NCBI GenBank assembly: GCA_900642245.1
Contig: CAAAJI010000002.1
Location: 879,240-943,239 of the forward strand
Origin: Fragilaria radians
Lineage: Eukaryota; Bacillariophyta; Fragilariophyceae; Fragilariales; Fragilariaceae
DNA length: 64,000 nucleotides
Direction of reading: 5' to 3'
Under the pieces are notes generated by a model. The model was not told the DNA's origin. It searched no databases and saw only the letters and a program-made list of their open reading frames with translations. Position 1 is the first letter of the stretch; each line of letters begins with the position of its first letter. Made by a program: the position numbers and the translations under genes. This document shows, in pieces, positions 1 through 10,977 of this stretch.

Positions 1-774
1 GTTAAAAAATAGTAAATGATTTAGCAAGCGTTCATGAGGCATCAAGTCGTTCAGTTAGGGGTTGGCAAGTTTCGGATTCTCAAACTTTCCAGGTACTTGA
101 TTCATGGACGACAATTACTAGTGGTTGTCAGGATTTCTCTTATCGTTGTATATTGAATTCCTTGAATAAGTACCTCCAAATGACCCTTGAATGGTAATAC
201 GCAATAAAGGAAAAAGAAAGGGAGAGTTTTATTGCCCAAGAATTCATGATTTGAAAAAGGAAAAGAAGTTCAATTTTGTGTAGTAATACTTTTTTATTTC
301 TGACCTGTTTTCCTCTTGCAAGCTTGTTTCGTTAAAGATTCCTTTTGGGGATATCATGTTATCCTTGAGTCATGGGACTTGATGTTTGTGGAGAAGGTAG
401 TAGTTCAATTATGTCAACAGAAGCAGTATGAATCAACCAATTTCTATCATGTCGTTCCCCCTGCAATGAAATCTTGATATCGTTTTCAAATCCTAAGACA
501 AACAACAGCATAAAATGATTGCAATACATATGTCCAGCTGGAAGTTTTTGTACTCATTTTTTCTACAGCATGACTACAAGGACTTAATGGAAGGGATTCA
601 AGATTTCTCAAATCAACGCTTTGGTGAAGACTTAGGAATATTGATAGTAAAGATAATGATTTGAATGCTGTTTTACATAGATGTATTGCAGCACTGAGAT
701 TTATCCCGAAACCTAACGAAGATCCGAACCCCAAACGATACTATAGGGTGAGATGAGGAAATGCACCTTACACA
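1..774. other. Left-edge intergenic DNA
   Basis: No gene is recognised here. Short open frames exist on the minus strand (about 486-734), but they have no domain-like composition. The stretch just before 775 is the likely promoter/5' UTR of the GT43 gene. Nothing specific, such as a clear TATA box, could be assigned. Confidence 0.5.
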
Positions 775-2081
775 ATGTTGTTACGGTTTATAATTCCTTG
801 CGCAATACTTGTCTATCTCGTAACATTGGGATTCATTCATCTCCTTAGCAAAGATGTTCTTTCCATGAGGAGGGAATATCACCTTTTCGAGCATGAAGGG
901 GTTCGAAGCCATATTCAAAAGTTATCCCATGGAGTTGATGCACAAACTTTTTCTAAGAAAAGATTTCATGATATTATTCCTCGATCACTTCCTAACTACA
1001 AGCCAGAGCAAGGATTAGAGCCAATATCCCCTCGCATTATTCCAGCTGGCATGGTCAGGAAACATTTAATTTACCATTCCAATAAGTGGGAACAGAACAG
1101 TGTTTCGAATACAACCAACATCCACGTTTCAAACGGCAACGAGACTAAGGTTCCTTTAATCATCTATTTTGTCACTCCTACCTACCATCGTGTGACACAG
1201 ATGGCGGACCTCATACGTCTCAGTTACACTCTGGATCATGATTTCGCCATTTATTGGATCGTCGTTGAAGATTCTTCCACGTGCTCCAAACGAATCCGAG
1301 ATCTTTTGGATAGGACAGGTCTACCGTATGCCCACCTTGCAGTTCTATCGCCTCTACCTGTACCAGGAAAATTACAAGCGAAAGGTGTCATGCAACGGAA
1401 CCTAGCTTTGGATGTCATCGAAAAAGTCGGAATCGAGGGTGTTGTTTATTTTGGGGACGACGATAATGCTTATGATGGTAAGGTACATTACGTTTGATAG
1501 TTCTTTTTACAGTTCGAAAAGACTGATATTGATTGCTGTATCCATATTTTTTCAATCCAAAATTAACCATCTTATCATGAAAAGTTCGCATGTTTCAGGA
1601 GCTACGTCGTACCAAACGTGTTGGTACGTTTGCCGTAGGATACGCAGGAGGAGGAACCTACGAAAGATGTCTCGTCCATCCCGTGACTGGAAAGGTCTAC
1701 GGCTTTGTCACGAAGTGGGATGCCGATCGAAAGTTTCCTGTTGGTAAGTGTCGCCCTACGGGTGGATTATTGCCAAGAACATGAGACTAAACATTAATCG
1801 CTTTACCCAAAGATATGGGAGGATTGTCGTTTCATACATCAGTTCTATTTACGAAGCAAAAACCGAGATTTTCTCTTCAATGGGAACTTGGCTTTCTTGA
1901 AACTAAGTTTCTTCAACTCATACTTTCTTCCAAGTCGGAATTAGAACCTCTCATGGATGACTGTAAGGCAATATTCGTTTGGCATGTTACAACAAAATAC
2001 CCTTATGAAGATAAGCATGGGACACCAAAATCTATGCAAACAGAAGACTCCTTACATCCCAAGATCTTGCCATCTGTATAG
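775..2081 (+). CDS. GT43 beta-1,3-glucuronosyltransferase-like type II membrane protein
   Basis: Three exons give about 373 aa: 775-1482, 1599-1743 and 1813-2081. The joins are AAG|GTACAT..CAG|GAG (phase 0) and G|GTAAGT..AAAG|AT (phase 1). The second join rebuilds "FPVDMGGLSFHTS". Residues 4-24 form a single hydrophobic anchor after a short N-terminus, typical of Golgi type II glycosyltransferases. The catalytic part has the GT43 signatures: "FVTPTYHRVTQMADLIRLS", "YWIVVEDS", the metal/UDP-binding "GDDDN" (about 227-231), and a late "FLETKFLQ" carrying the probable catalytic Glu, then "LEPLMDDCK..VWHV". Animal GT43 enzymes move glucuronic acid from UDP-GlcA to galactose in the proteoglycan linker; plant members act on xylan. 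The acceptor in this organism is unknown. The length fits the family. Family confidence is high, exact substrate low. Confidence 0.88.
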
Positions 2082-5000
2082 CGGGAAATAGAGTCCTCAT
2101 ACTCTATAGGAGATTTTTTGTTCATGCAATCCGGTCCTATGGAATCGTCTCACCTATCAATGAGAACGAAAATTTTGTCGAACCTTTGTCACTACGGGTA
2201 GGTTTTGAACGGATATATCTTCATCAAGCTTATTGCCAAGTATATATATTTGTATTCGAAAAGTACTTCCTCTCTAGTAATGAGCATTCGAGAAGTTGAG
2301 TATGGAATGTCAAGAATTAAGGTATGGCAGACTTGTAAGTTGTAGATTTCTTCATTCCCCATCGGAATAAATAATTGAAATACTTCGTTGTTTCAGAAAA
2401 CTCTCCACATTACTTGCTGTGTGTCAAATCGTAAAATTAAGAGTAATTTGTCATATGCAGACATTGAATCAAGATCATATTTTTGATATCTTGACACAAA
2501 GGACAATAAATATGTTCAAATTAAGAAATTAATAATCAATTGATTTCTTTCATATTTACATGTATCTCAGAGCCTGTCACAGTTGATAAAAAAGTTGACT
2601 AATGTCTTTCACCTAGGGTATATTTTGCACTGTGACACGAAAGAACAATCGTTGAATGATATCTGTTTACGCTACAAATATTCTTAAGCCAAGGCTTCAC
2701 AAAGTTGTTCAAATCATCTCTTTTTCATGAGGCATAAAATCAACAAGAGCGTCAGAGACAGGCAGACATTTTTGAATTTCACAAGAAATATGTTACCTCA
2801 CCATTACGTTGAGAAATTATCATAAAACATAAAAGCAATTATTCAAGTAGAAATTTTATGGCTGAAAGTAATTCCACACGGACTCTGGCTTAGTCAATGC
2901 ATTGGAACGCTGTAGAAATCAAATATACTCATTTTGAATCGTAAAATCTTGTGAGTCTATATGCTTCATAAAACTGGCTAGAATAAAAACTTCTGAAGTT
3001 TATTGGCCATTCATTGTGTTTGATAAAGAATAAAACTCCAAAGTCAAGGAAAAGTCACGACATTTATATTTCTTTCTGTGGCTCAAAGTTGTTGTATAGG
3101 TGAGAAAGCCTACTGTGAACAATGATTTCGTGTCCCAGTTTTTAAATGTCGTTGTTTTTTTCCATGAAAAACTGCCTAATCACATGATTTTCCATATTGT
3201 GGTTTGTGTGTATGATTACATTACCTGCTTCTATCTAAGAAGGTAGATAACGATAAGCTTTATTCGATTCATTAACCATCTACAATCCCTTCAAATTCTA
3301 TCTGGAGCTAAGCATTTCTGTTGAAAGTAGATTGGCGACTCAGGTCAAGGATTAGCTATAGCTGCGCCGCCATAGACAGACATTAAACTAGTAAGAAAAT
3401 CGCTTTTTACTCCACTTTAAACGTGATAGCAGAACAGCTATTAAAGGGGTACATCGGATATTTCCCTCTTGCTGATCCTTTATTGGTTTGAGGCAGTTCA
3501 GTTATTTAATCCAGTCTTACATTTTTCTCATAGAAGAGAAATCCCTGGCTATTTTCTTGAATTTTCAAATATGGTAGAAGATCTGTTTTGTCTTTTACAA
3601 GAATTTGATGTTGCTAATTTTCATGATTCAGAGGCTTGTAGGAAATCAAAGGCAATAACTATTAAGTATATAAGCTCCGTGCCCTTGTAAATTTTAAGAA
3701 TAATAGAGGCATTCAAAATGAAAAGCTGAAGTTAAGAATTTCTGAGTGTCAGGTATAATGTACTGCCTTGATGGGATGTAAGTCCGAGGTAGATTTAGAT
3801 TCTTTGAAACAAGTGCACGTTTTAGATAAAGCAGATTATTGTTGTGAGAGGCTATGGTGCAAATGTACTTGAACATCATGTAAGTAGAGGAAACCATAGC
3901 AGCATCCAACATGATCTTTTAGATCAATGGAGTCATAGAAACAAGTCTAAGTCACGGGTAGCTTTCTTCATTCAGCCTCCCTGATCTTATCCCAACAAAG
4001 ACACTTGCAAAGACCAACAAGCCTAAAAAAGAATGCCTTACCGTGATCTTATGCGGAAAGCTCTCTTCGCTAACTAATGATTTAAGGTTATCCCTTTCTG
4101 ATTCACTCTTTCGCACATTCAAACCAAAAAAACAAATGTGGATTGTACGTCAGGAATATTTCCAATCACGAAACGTTAGTCCAGTATCTTCAATGATAAA
4201 AACGTCACGTGCCAACTAAATCATCGGATTCGTTTTCCTTCGATCAGAAGAGTTTCGAATTTAGTGACTCCATCTTCAATACTTTCTCGAATAATACAAT
4301 ACCTTGTTTTGACATACCAAGTTTGTAAGCAGGTTGATGCGTGCTCATAGCTCACATTCACACCAGTCGTATTCTCCATATTGGACTCTTCTTGTAGATT
4401 TCCAGGTAAAAACCCGGTTACAATATCGATAATCGACGCTTGAAGTCCCCTTTTCATTCTAAACAATTATTTGAGCTTAAACTCATCGTATAATCTATAT
4501 TACTTCCTCCTAAATGATTTCGAGAAAATATGGATATACGTTTGTCGATAAAAATAGAGATTATAGGATTTGCTTGAAGAAGTCAATGAAGGTTTAATCT
4601 TAGCTTACCCCATGCCTCAGTTATTAGGAAAATAACGAGGTAAATATGAGATAGTAATTATACTAGGAATAAACAAAAATAATAATGTTGGTACTGTTTT
4701 TTAGGCGCAGTAGTACCATGAGTCTTTTATAGGCTTGTCAAATCCAACCATGGATGCAGCACATTTCTCAGCTTTGCACTGATCCAATACATCTGGACTG
4801 CTGCTGACAAGTCATCTGCAGTAAAGTGTTTTGCCATCATTGTGAACGCAGAAGATCTGATGAAGAAATCTAATACAATACAACAAAGGACAACAAGGTG
4901 GTTTTTTTTTGTTTTTGTCTGACGATTGGTATTGCATATTGCAAGAATTTGAAATTTTTGCATTATGATTGGCAAAAACCGAAATTGGGCCAAAACAGGA

Positions 5001-6628
5001 GATGGGCCTGCCACAAATCGGTATTTACGTTACCACTAAGTAGAGAACATCAGAGTAACTTCCCAGGAATATTTATACGATTCGTATTTTATCGATGACA
5101 TTTCTATGAATTTTATGTCAGATAGGTTTTTGGAGTATAAATAATTATGCTTAAAAATGCACTTTCTTAAAAATATTCAACAGACTTAATTAGCCTCATT
5201 TACTGGAAATAATAATCAATGAGTAAAATGCACTTAGTGGAGAGGTTTCTTTATTTACAGCTTACAAATGAAATGCAATCTTTAGACAATCTCACTAGTG
5301 AAATTGAGAATTTTTAACGAAGCATTTGGTATTGCAAATAGAATTCTTGGAGGATAGGCTCACAATGATTGCATTTTTGTAGAATACCAAATAAATATTA
5401 TTCTGTAAATGGTACATATGATCCAGCCTTTTTTCTGCTTAAGATAAGTGTAAGAGATGATCTTGTTTCTTCAACCTTCTAATATTACACTCTCCACTGG
5501 AACGTTATCTAACTTCCTTTAGTGTTACTTTCAAAGTGCAAGTAATTCGCATAGCTTTAATTTCATCTCACAGATTATAAATACTCCCATATAATAGCTT
5601 AGTCTTCAATCAAAGTCGCATTATAGATGGAATCTCTTAGGAGGTTTTAATGAAGTAAAAAATAAAAATGGCTTGAATCGGAAATCGGATTACTTTTAGT
5701 AATAATGGATTAAATATTTATCTTTTGCTGGTATTTTAAACAAAGGGGGAATTTCTTGGATAGCCCCACACTCGACAAAACTGCAGGTGCATATAGCTAG
5801 CATTCTTAGATGCAATATAAATACAACTAAGAAACTAAATTTTGAATGGATTCAATTCAACATCTGGAATACCACTCAGAATCATACAGTGAGACTCAGA
5901 TACTTGTAATGAATTTGCAATAAGTAATAATCAACTAGCTTATCTCAATAGATATGATGGCTGGTGAAGCAAACATGCATTCTAGGCTTCAATGTTATGG
6001 AAATTAAAGTAACTGAACACATCCTACTTGTCAAATTGAGGCTTAAAAGCTACAAAGGAATATAGCAAAGTGAAATTGATGCACATTAAAGAAAGATCTA
6101 TGTGAAGACAAGATGACAACCATTTTCCCATTCAAGATTGATTTTTCAAAGAGAAGATACGTGAAATCTATGATGATATTAACTTTACACTTAAGCTTTT
6201 CATGGCTTTGATTATGTCACCGATTCACATCATCAATAAGGCATGTTATGATTATTTCAATCATTGGATCTCTTTACTCCTTTCTTCTGGGTTCTAGGTG
6301 AAAAATGCAGATTTTTTGAAGTGTTAGTAATATTGTGCTTCTGTTTCCTTATCCATGTTTGAAATACAGTTCAAGCACCAAAAAGGTCCGTATTGGCACA
6401 GATCTTACTATCGAACATCTAACGAATTCCCTGGAAAGCGTCACGATTTACTTAACGAGTACGGATAATCGGACTGTAAACATGTTTGAACGAATAAGTT
6501 ATGCAATTAAGGATCCCTACCTAACCTAACCTAACTATTGCGAGGTATATCCGTTTTTACCTTGAGCAAAAATTCTCAGAACGTTGTCAATCAGCCTCAT
6601 CTAGTCAACAGCCTATCCCAGTCTCACA
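2082..6628. other. Long AT-rich intergenic region
   Basis: About 4.5 kb with no recognised gene. Minus-strand open frames at 4221-4466 and 4727-5014 and plus-strand frames at 3469-3690 and 6335-6529 are short and show no family signature. Frequent stops in all frames argue against a conserved gene. The last part (about 6540-6628) is the likely 5' UTR/promoter of the DUF6824 gene. A short (CCTAA)3 run occurs near 6524-6538. Confidence 0.5.
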
Positions 6629-8119
6629 ATGAGCGACATAGAAGAGCAATTAAAAAGAAGCGACGAAGAAAAACAAGTTGTAACGCAGAAATTGAATAAT
6701 TCAATGATAACAGAGGGCGGGGCACTATCAAGCTCCAAAGACAAGGGCAACGTCGATTACGACAATTGGCCTATGCGCAACATTCGCGAACCACATGATC
6801 ATGATGTCTTATTTGGTCGGGGGGGAGGGACGAATCACCATCCCGGAAATAAGGATTACCGCAAAACTGTGGAGGATCGAAAGTTTGACTATGTTACCTC
6901 GAAGAGATTGGAGAAGCCGTTGGTAGCACTGGAAATCATTCGTCAAAGACGTGCCTTGGTACCCCCGTGTCGATTTCTAAAATTAGAAGAAAAGTCAGGT
7001 CTTTGGAATGATGTTGGAGATAAAAAGGCTAGAGAAAAGACATCACAAGCCTTACGAGAGAAAGCTCCAGAGCTTCGGAAAAAGTATGAAGATGAGGGAC
7101 TCATACCCCCAATTCAGGTAAAGTTATGGCATACTTTTAATTACTGTATTATCACCATTTCCTTTCTCATCATTGATAAACCACTTTGAAACGTGCAGTA
7201 TATGCAGAATGAAGATGTTGAGTTATCCGAATCGGACAGCAAACAAAAAGCAGAAACAAAGGTAACTGAATCTGTGAAGCAGGACGGAACCTATATAGAA
7301 AACAAGAAAATACAAGAGAAATTGAATAGCTTATGTTCTAAAGCATTTCTGGTAGATGAAGGTCAGATTCAGGAAGACATGTCGCTCTTTGAATCAATTA
7401 TAGCTTACCCTCCTGGCCGAAAAACCAGCTCTGGAAGTCAAGGCGTTGCGCCTCCTCGTTTTCCTCCCAGTCGTACAACCAGTTTTGCAAGTTTTTCTTC
7501 TTTCCCGGCTATACCTCTTCCTTTAGGAGATCAATACCGTTCACTATCCCAAGACCAAAATTTGATTTTTGGCTCTGACTTTGATCGACTAGGAAGTTTA
7601 TCAGGTTTGCCACTTCCAATCCCATCATCACCGACATCTTTGTCACCGTTCTACAGTAGTGCTGATCAACAACGATCTTCAAGCATGAGTTCGTGCTACA
7701 GTATTCCTTTATCAAGAGATCACTCTCTTTCAAGCTATCCTCTTAGAGGAACAAGCTCTTCCTTTCAATTGAGCCAATCTAGCCATGAAAACGGCTCAAG
7801 TTCATTTTGGGGCTCGACAAGTGCACCAACACAGCCTCCTCAAATTCCAGCAATGTCTTCTCGGATCTATGCTGGATCTTGGAACCAAGGCGACGCCAAG
7901 CACGGTAAAAAATGGAATGATATGGAAGACTTACTCTCTTCTCTCTCGAATCAGGAATCGCCTCGTTTTCTCCCTGGTATTTCGATCCAAGTACTGCCAG
8001 ATCGTATTCAATCATGGTCATCCAAGTCAGATGGCAATGATATGACAACTGGCCAACTTCAGAATAATGAGTTTAAGGTTAAGACTAGTATCGTCCTGAC
8101 AAAGCAGATAAAGAAGTAG
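6629..8119 (+). CDS. DUF6824-domain protein (diatom-type, probable nuclear)
   Basis: Exons 6629-7117 and 7199-8119 join in phase 0 (ATTCAG|GTAAAG..GTGCAG|TATATG) and give 469 aa. The DUF6824 domain covers about residues 56-155. It starts with "HDHDVLFGRGGGTNHHPGN", continues through "PPCRFLKLEEKSGLWNDVGD", and ends "KAREKTSQALREKAPELRKK". The family is abundant in diatoms and its function is not established; nuclear or DNA-linked roles have been proposed only by inference. The C-terminal half is low-complexity and Ser/Pro-rich, as is usual for these proteins. The stop at 8117-8119 may not be the original end. Coding-like sequence continues downstream in other frames to about 8716 (see separate entry), so this allele or assembly may be truncated. 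Confidence 0.8.
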
Positions 8120-8716
8120 AGTGTAAATCCCAAGCGTCTAATAGCTCCAACGATTTAATGAACAATGATGTTCCTCGTGATGTCATGAAACGTATGACAT
8201 CGAATCAAAATGAAGACATGGAAACGAAACGGCATTTCGCTGGCGAAGGACGGTCAATCAAACGAGTTGCACTACATCGAGAAAATGATTTGGAAGTCAG
8301 TGGTCTCATTGATATCGAAAGGAAGTGCTTCAATAAACCAAATTTGTTAGATAATGATTTACGATCTTTAAGTGTTTCCATGGAACAGAGCTCGCTTACA
8401 ACGAAGATACATGAGGATTCCTCAAAGCTTCAATAATCTACAAACTGTATGTTAGACGTGGCGAACTAAACTGTAAGTTGAATACCGTTGAAGAGTAGAC
8501 TCCCAAATCCAAACAGTATCGAATTCTGAGCAAAAGCAATGAAAATAACGTGCCGATCGGCTCGTAAACATTCCGGAATGATATGGAAGAACGTCATTTG
8601 CTTCTAAACTGCTCGAAATTTCAGACGATCATGATTGGGACCGAGGCCTCGACTACTCCTCCTATCGCTCGAGAAAAGAACGGGACAAGCCTGCCTCTAA
8701 AGCCTCATTCGCTTGA
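8089..8716 (+). pseudogene. Out-of-frame C-terminal continuation of the DUF6824 gene
   Basis: From about 8089 a different frame from the main one is open to 8436. It reads a charged stretch ("YRPDKADKEVECKSQ") that leads into "MNNDVPRDVMKRM" and "GRSIKRVALHREND". A third frame, 8580-8716, reads "ASKLLEISDDHDWDRG" and "SSYRSRKERDKPASK" and then stops. Both look like translated protein (charged, no long homopolymers) and directly follow the DUF6824 gene. They may be later exons whose introns I could not place, or real frameshifts. A strong GTAAGT at 8473 could be a donor. No splice pattern I tried restores a single clean frame, so I treat this as a disrupted or unresolved 3' end. Confidence 0.4.
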
Positions 8717-8789
8717 AAATAATATTGTAGTTTTACTAGCACCATTTTTTTCGAGTGACATATAGACCTTTCTTGACGCTATATCATTC

Positions 8790-10977
8790 TCAGTACTGCA
8801 TATCCTGGGGGGTGTTAAGGTTAAGCACTTCCATAGCCTTTCGTGCAAAGTATCTCACATCACGATCGGAATCACGAGAAAATGAGTCAAGAACAGGTCG
8901 AAATTGGGACTCGCATACCTTAGATCCACACACTGCGGCTATTCTTTCAATTGATTTTGCGACGTTGAACCTTACGTTTGGAACTTTATCTGTAGCCATT
9001 TCCAATACTAGGGGCAAAATAAGATTCAGAACAACCTCGCCTTTCATTTCTTGTACCATGTAGGTGCACGCCTGAATGGCAATAACCCTGCGAGAATATG
9101 ATTCATGGTGCCGTAGTTCTTGTATTGTCGGTAGAATAAATTCAATAGCCCAAGCAGTACCAAAAAGTGCGACAAGATTTTGAGTATTTTGAGCAGCATT
9201 AACTCTTATTGCAGCGATGTCATCACCGAGCCAAGCGATGTATAGGGGAAGAAACCTTGAAGTAAAGTAGTCGATTCCAAGCTGTTCGGCTAGAGTAGGG
9301 ATGTAACTTGCGATTGATAAACGTACTCTCCACTTTCCGTCTTGAGCCAAATCCATGATAGCAGGAAGGAGAGATTGACAAAGCAAGTCGGCTCCAATTA
9401 TTTGACTCAAATCGCCAAGAGTTGCCATTACATTCAAACGCACTTCAGAAGATGGATCTCTGATTAAAAGGAGCACAACAGGTAATAAGTGTGAAATCGT
9501 GATATCCTTCCCAAAAATGGATGCGAAATCAACAATGGTTGTCGCCAAAGCAGCTCGAACGTGCTCGCTTTCATCATCGTTTATTATTGATAATCTAGGT
9601 AACAATCTGAAGGCCACTTTATTATTTGTGGAATAATCAACATCTCGTAAATCAGAGCTTGGGGGGATAGACGACTGGCATTTTGCAACCACTGGAAGAT
9701 TATACACAGACACTGTCCGAACCTGATATAATTTAGGCGTGAGTAAGACATTCGTCATGAAAATTACATTCGTTGATGAGGAATTCCTTTACCTCATTTT
9801 CTGGATCGTGCAATAATTTTTCGTATGATGTTATGCATAAATCAATAGCATCCGGCAATCCTTCTAAGCATGAGATAAATTCAGCGATTTTCGCGGCAGC
9901 ACACCATCGCACCCTCCAGGAGCGATCATCGGACGAAGAAATAAATAAGGCTACGATTCTCTTGACGACATCCATTTCCCCGGGTGAAATCTCAGAAGAA
10001 GAAGAATCTATAGCCAAAATTTTGGCAAATGCCACACAGTTTTCAGGCGTGTAAAGCCTTACAGAATCTGGTAGTTTTTGAGATGCTAAGGTCTCGCAAA
10101 GTGGAAGAAGAACACGTGTGATAACGCCCTTTTCGTCTAAAGATTTCTCTGTCACGTCTTTAGTTACAGCCACAAGCATAGGTCCTAGTTGCTGCGCAGC
10201 CACTCTTAGGACCATAGGGGTAACATCCTGACAAAGAGCTTCGAAATGCTTTAAATGCTCTATTTGCTGTGCATTCGTTAGACTCGTATAAGCCGAAGGA
10301 ATTAGACATGCAGCTGATGCACGGGCGTTAAACCACTCTTTGGTGGCTAAAGAGGCGATCATGGCGGCATACTGATCCTGAAAAACTCTTTTTGGTAACT
10401 GTGATGCAACCATTTTCATACTCATCGAGGCAGCATCTCTGACTGATCCCTCTTCTGTGGAAATGAAACATGAGTGTGAGATATGTTATTTCAATAAACT
10501 AAGAATAAGAACATAGAATCCACGAAACGTACTGACGGTTAGTAAAATCTCGAATGTAGGTAAAAGAATTTCTGCATATTCAGGTCCGCCGATGCGATTG
10601 ACAAAACTACCTAGTTCCTTAGCAACCGCAAGCAGAACTTCATCGTCGTCGTCCATTATATTCGAGAGAATCGGTATCAATATCTATGATATCAAATGAG
10701 ACAGCTAAAATAACGATAAGAACAAAACATTGAGTCATTTATTTACCTCTCTTGTTCGATCTTCACCCAAGACGCTGGCTAAAACGTTCAAACGATTAGC
10801 CGCTGCAATTCGAGCGGCAACGTCGTTGCTACCAAGCATTTGGATACTTTGCATCGCCTCTTGAACTTGGACATCGACTTCATATTTCGATTCTTCCGCC
10901 TGAAGTATATCCAGCTCCATGGATGTTGCTAAATCATTCATCGGTATTGATTTCTTAAATTGATTTCTAAGCAACAT
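8790..10977 (-). CDS. PPP2R1A: Protein phosphatase 2A scaffold subunit A (PR65)
   Basis: Four exons on the minus strand: 10977-10747, 10683-10533, 10454-9793 and 9722-8790. The introns are 63, 78 and 70 bp. Splices read "GEDRTRE|ILIPILSN", "EILLTV|K|EGSVRDAA" and "DPENE|VRTVSVYN". The protein is a run of HEAT repeats (about 650 aa against about 590 in animals) with classic PR65 phrases: "DDEVLLAVAKELGSFV", "IGGPEYAEILLP", "DDRSWRVRWCAAAKIAEF", "QDGKWRVRLSIASYIP" and "KVPNVRFNVAKSIE". It scaffolds the PP2A catalytic C and regulatory B subunits. The start is uncertain: ATGs at 10977, 10941 and 10920 are in frame, and the later ones fit usual family lengths better. All HEAT blocks appear intact. 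It converges with the DUF6824 gene. Confidence 0.95.

Noticed and set aside
4221..5014. Minus-strand frames of 81 and 95 codons
   Set aside because: No family motifs, and stops surround them. The longer one overlaps a poly-T-rich stretch that looks non-coding.
6524..6538. Telomere-like CCTAACCTAACCTAA
   Set aside because: Only three units of a 5-mer; too short for an interstitial telomere and not the usual TTAGGG/TTTAGGG repeat.
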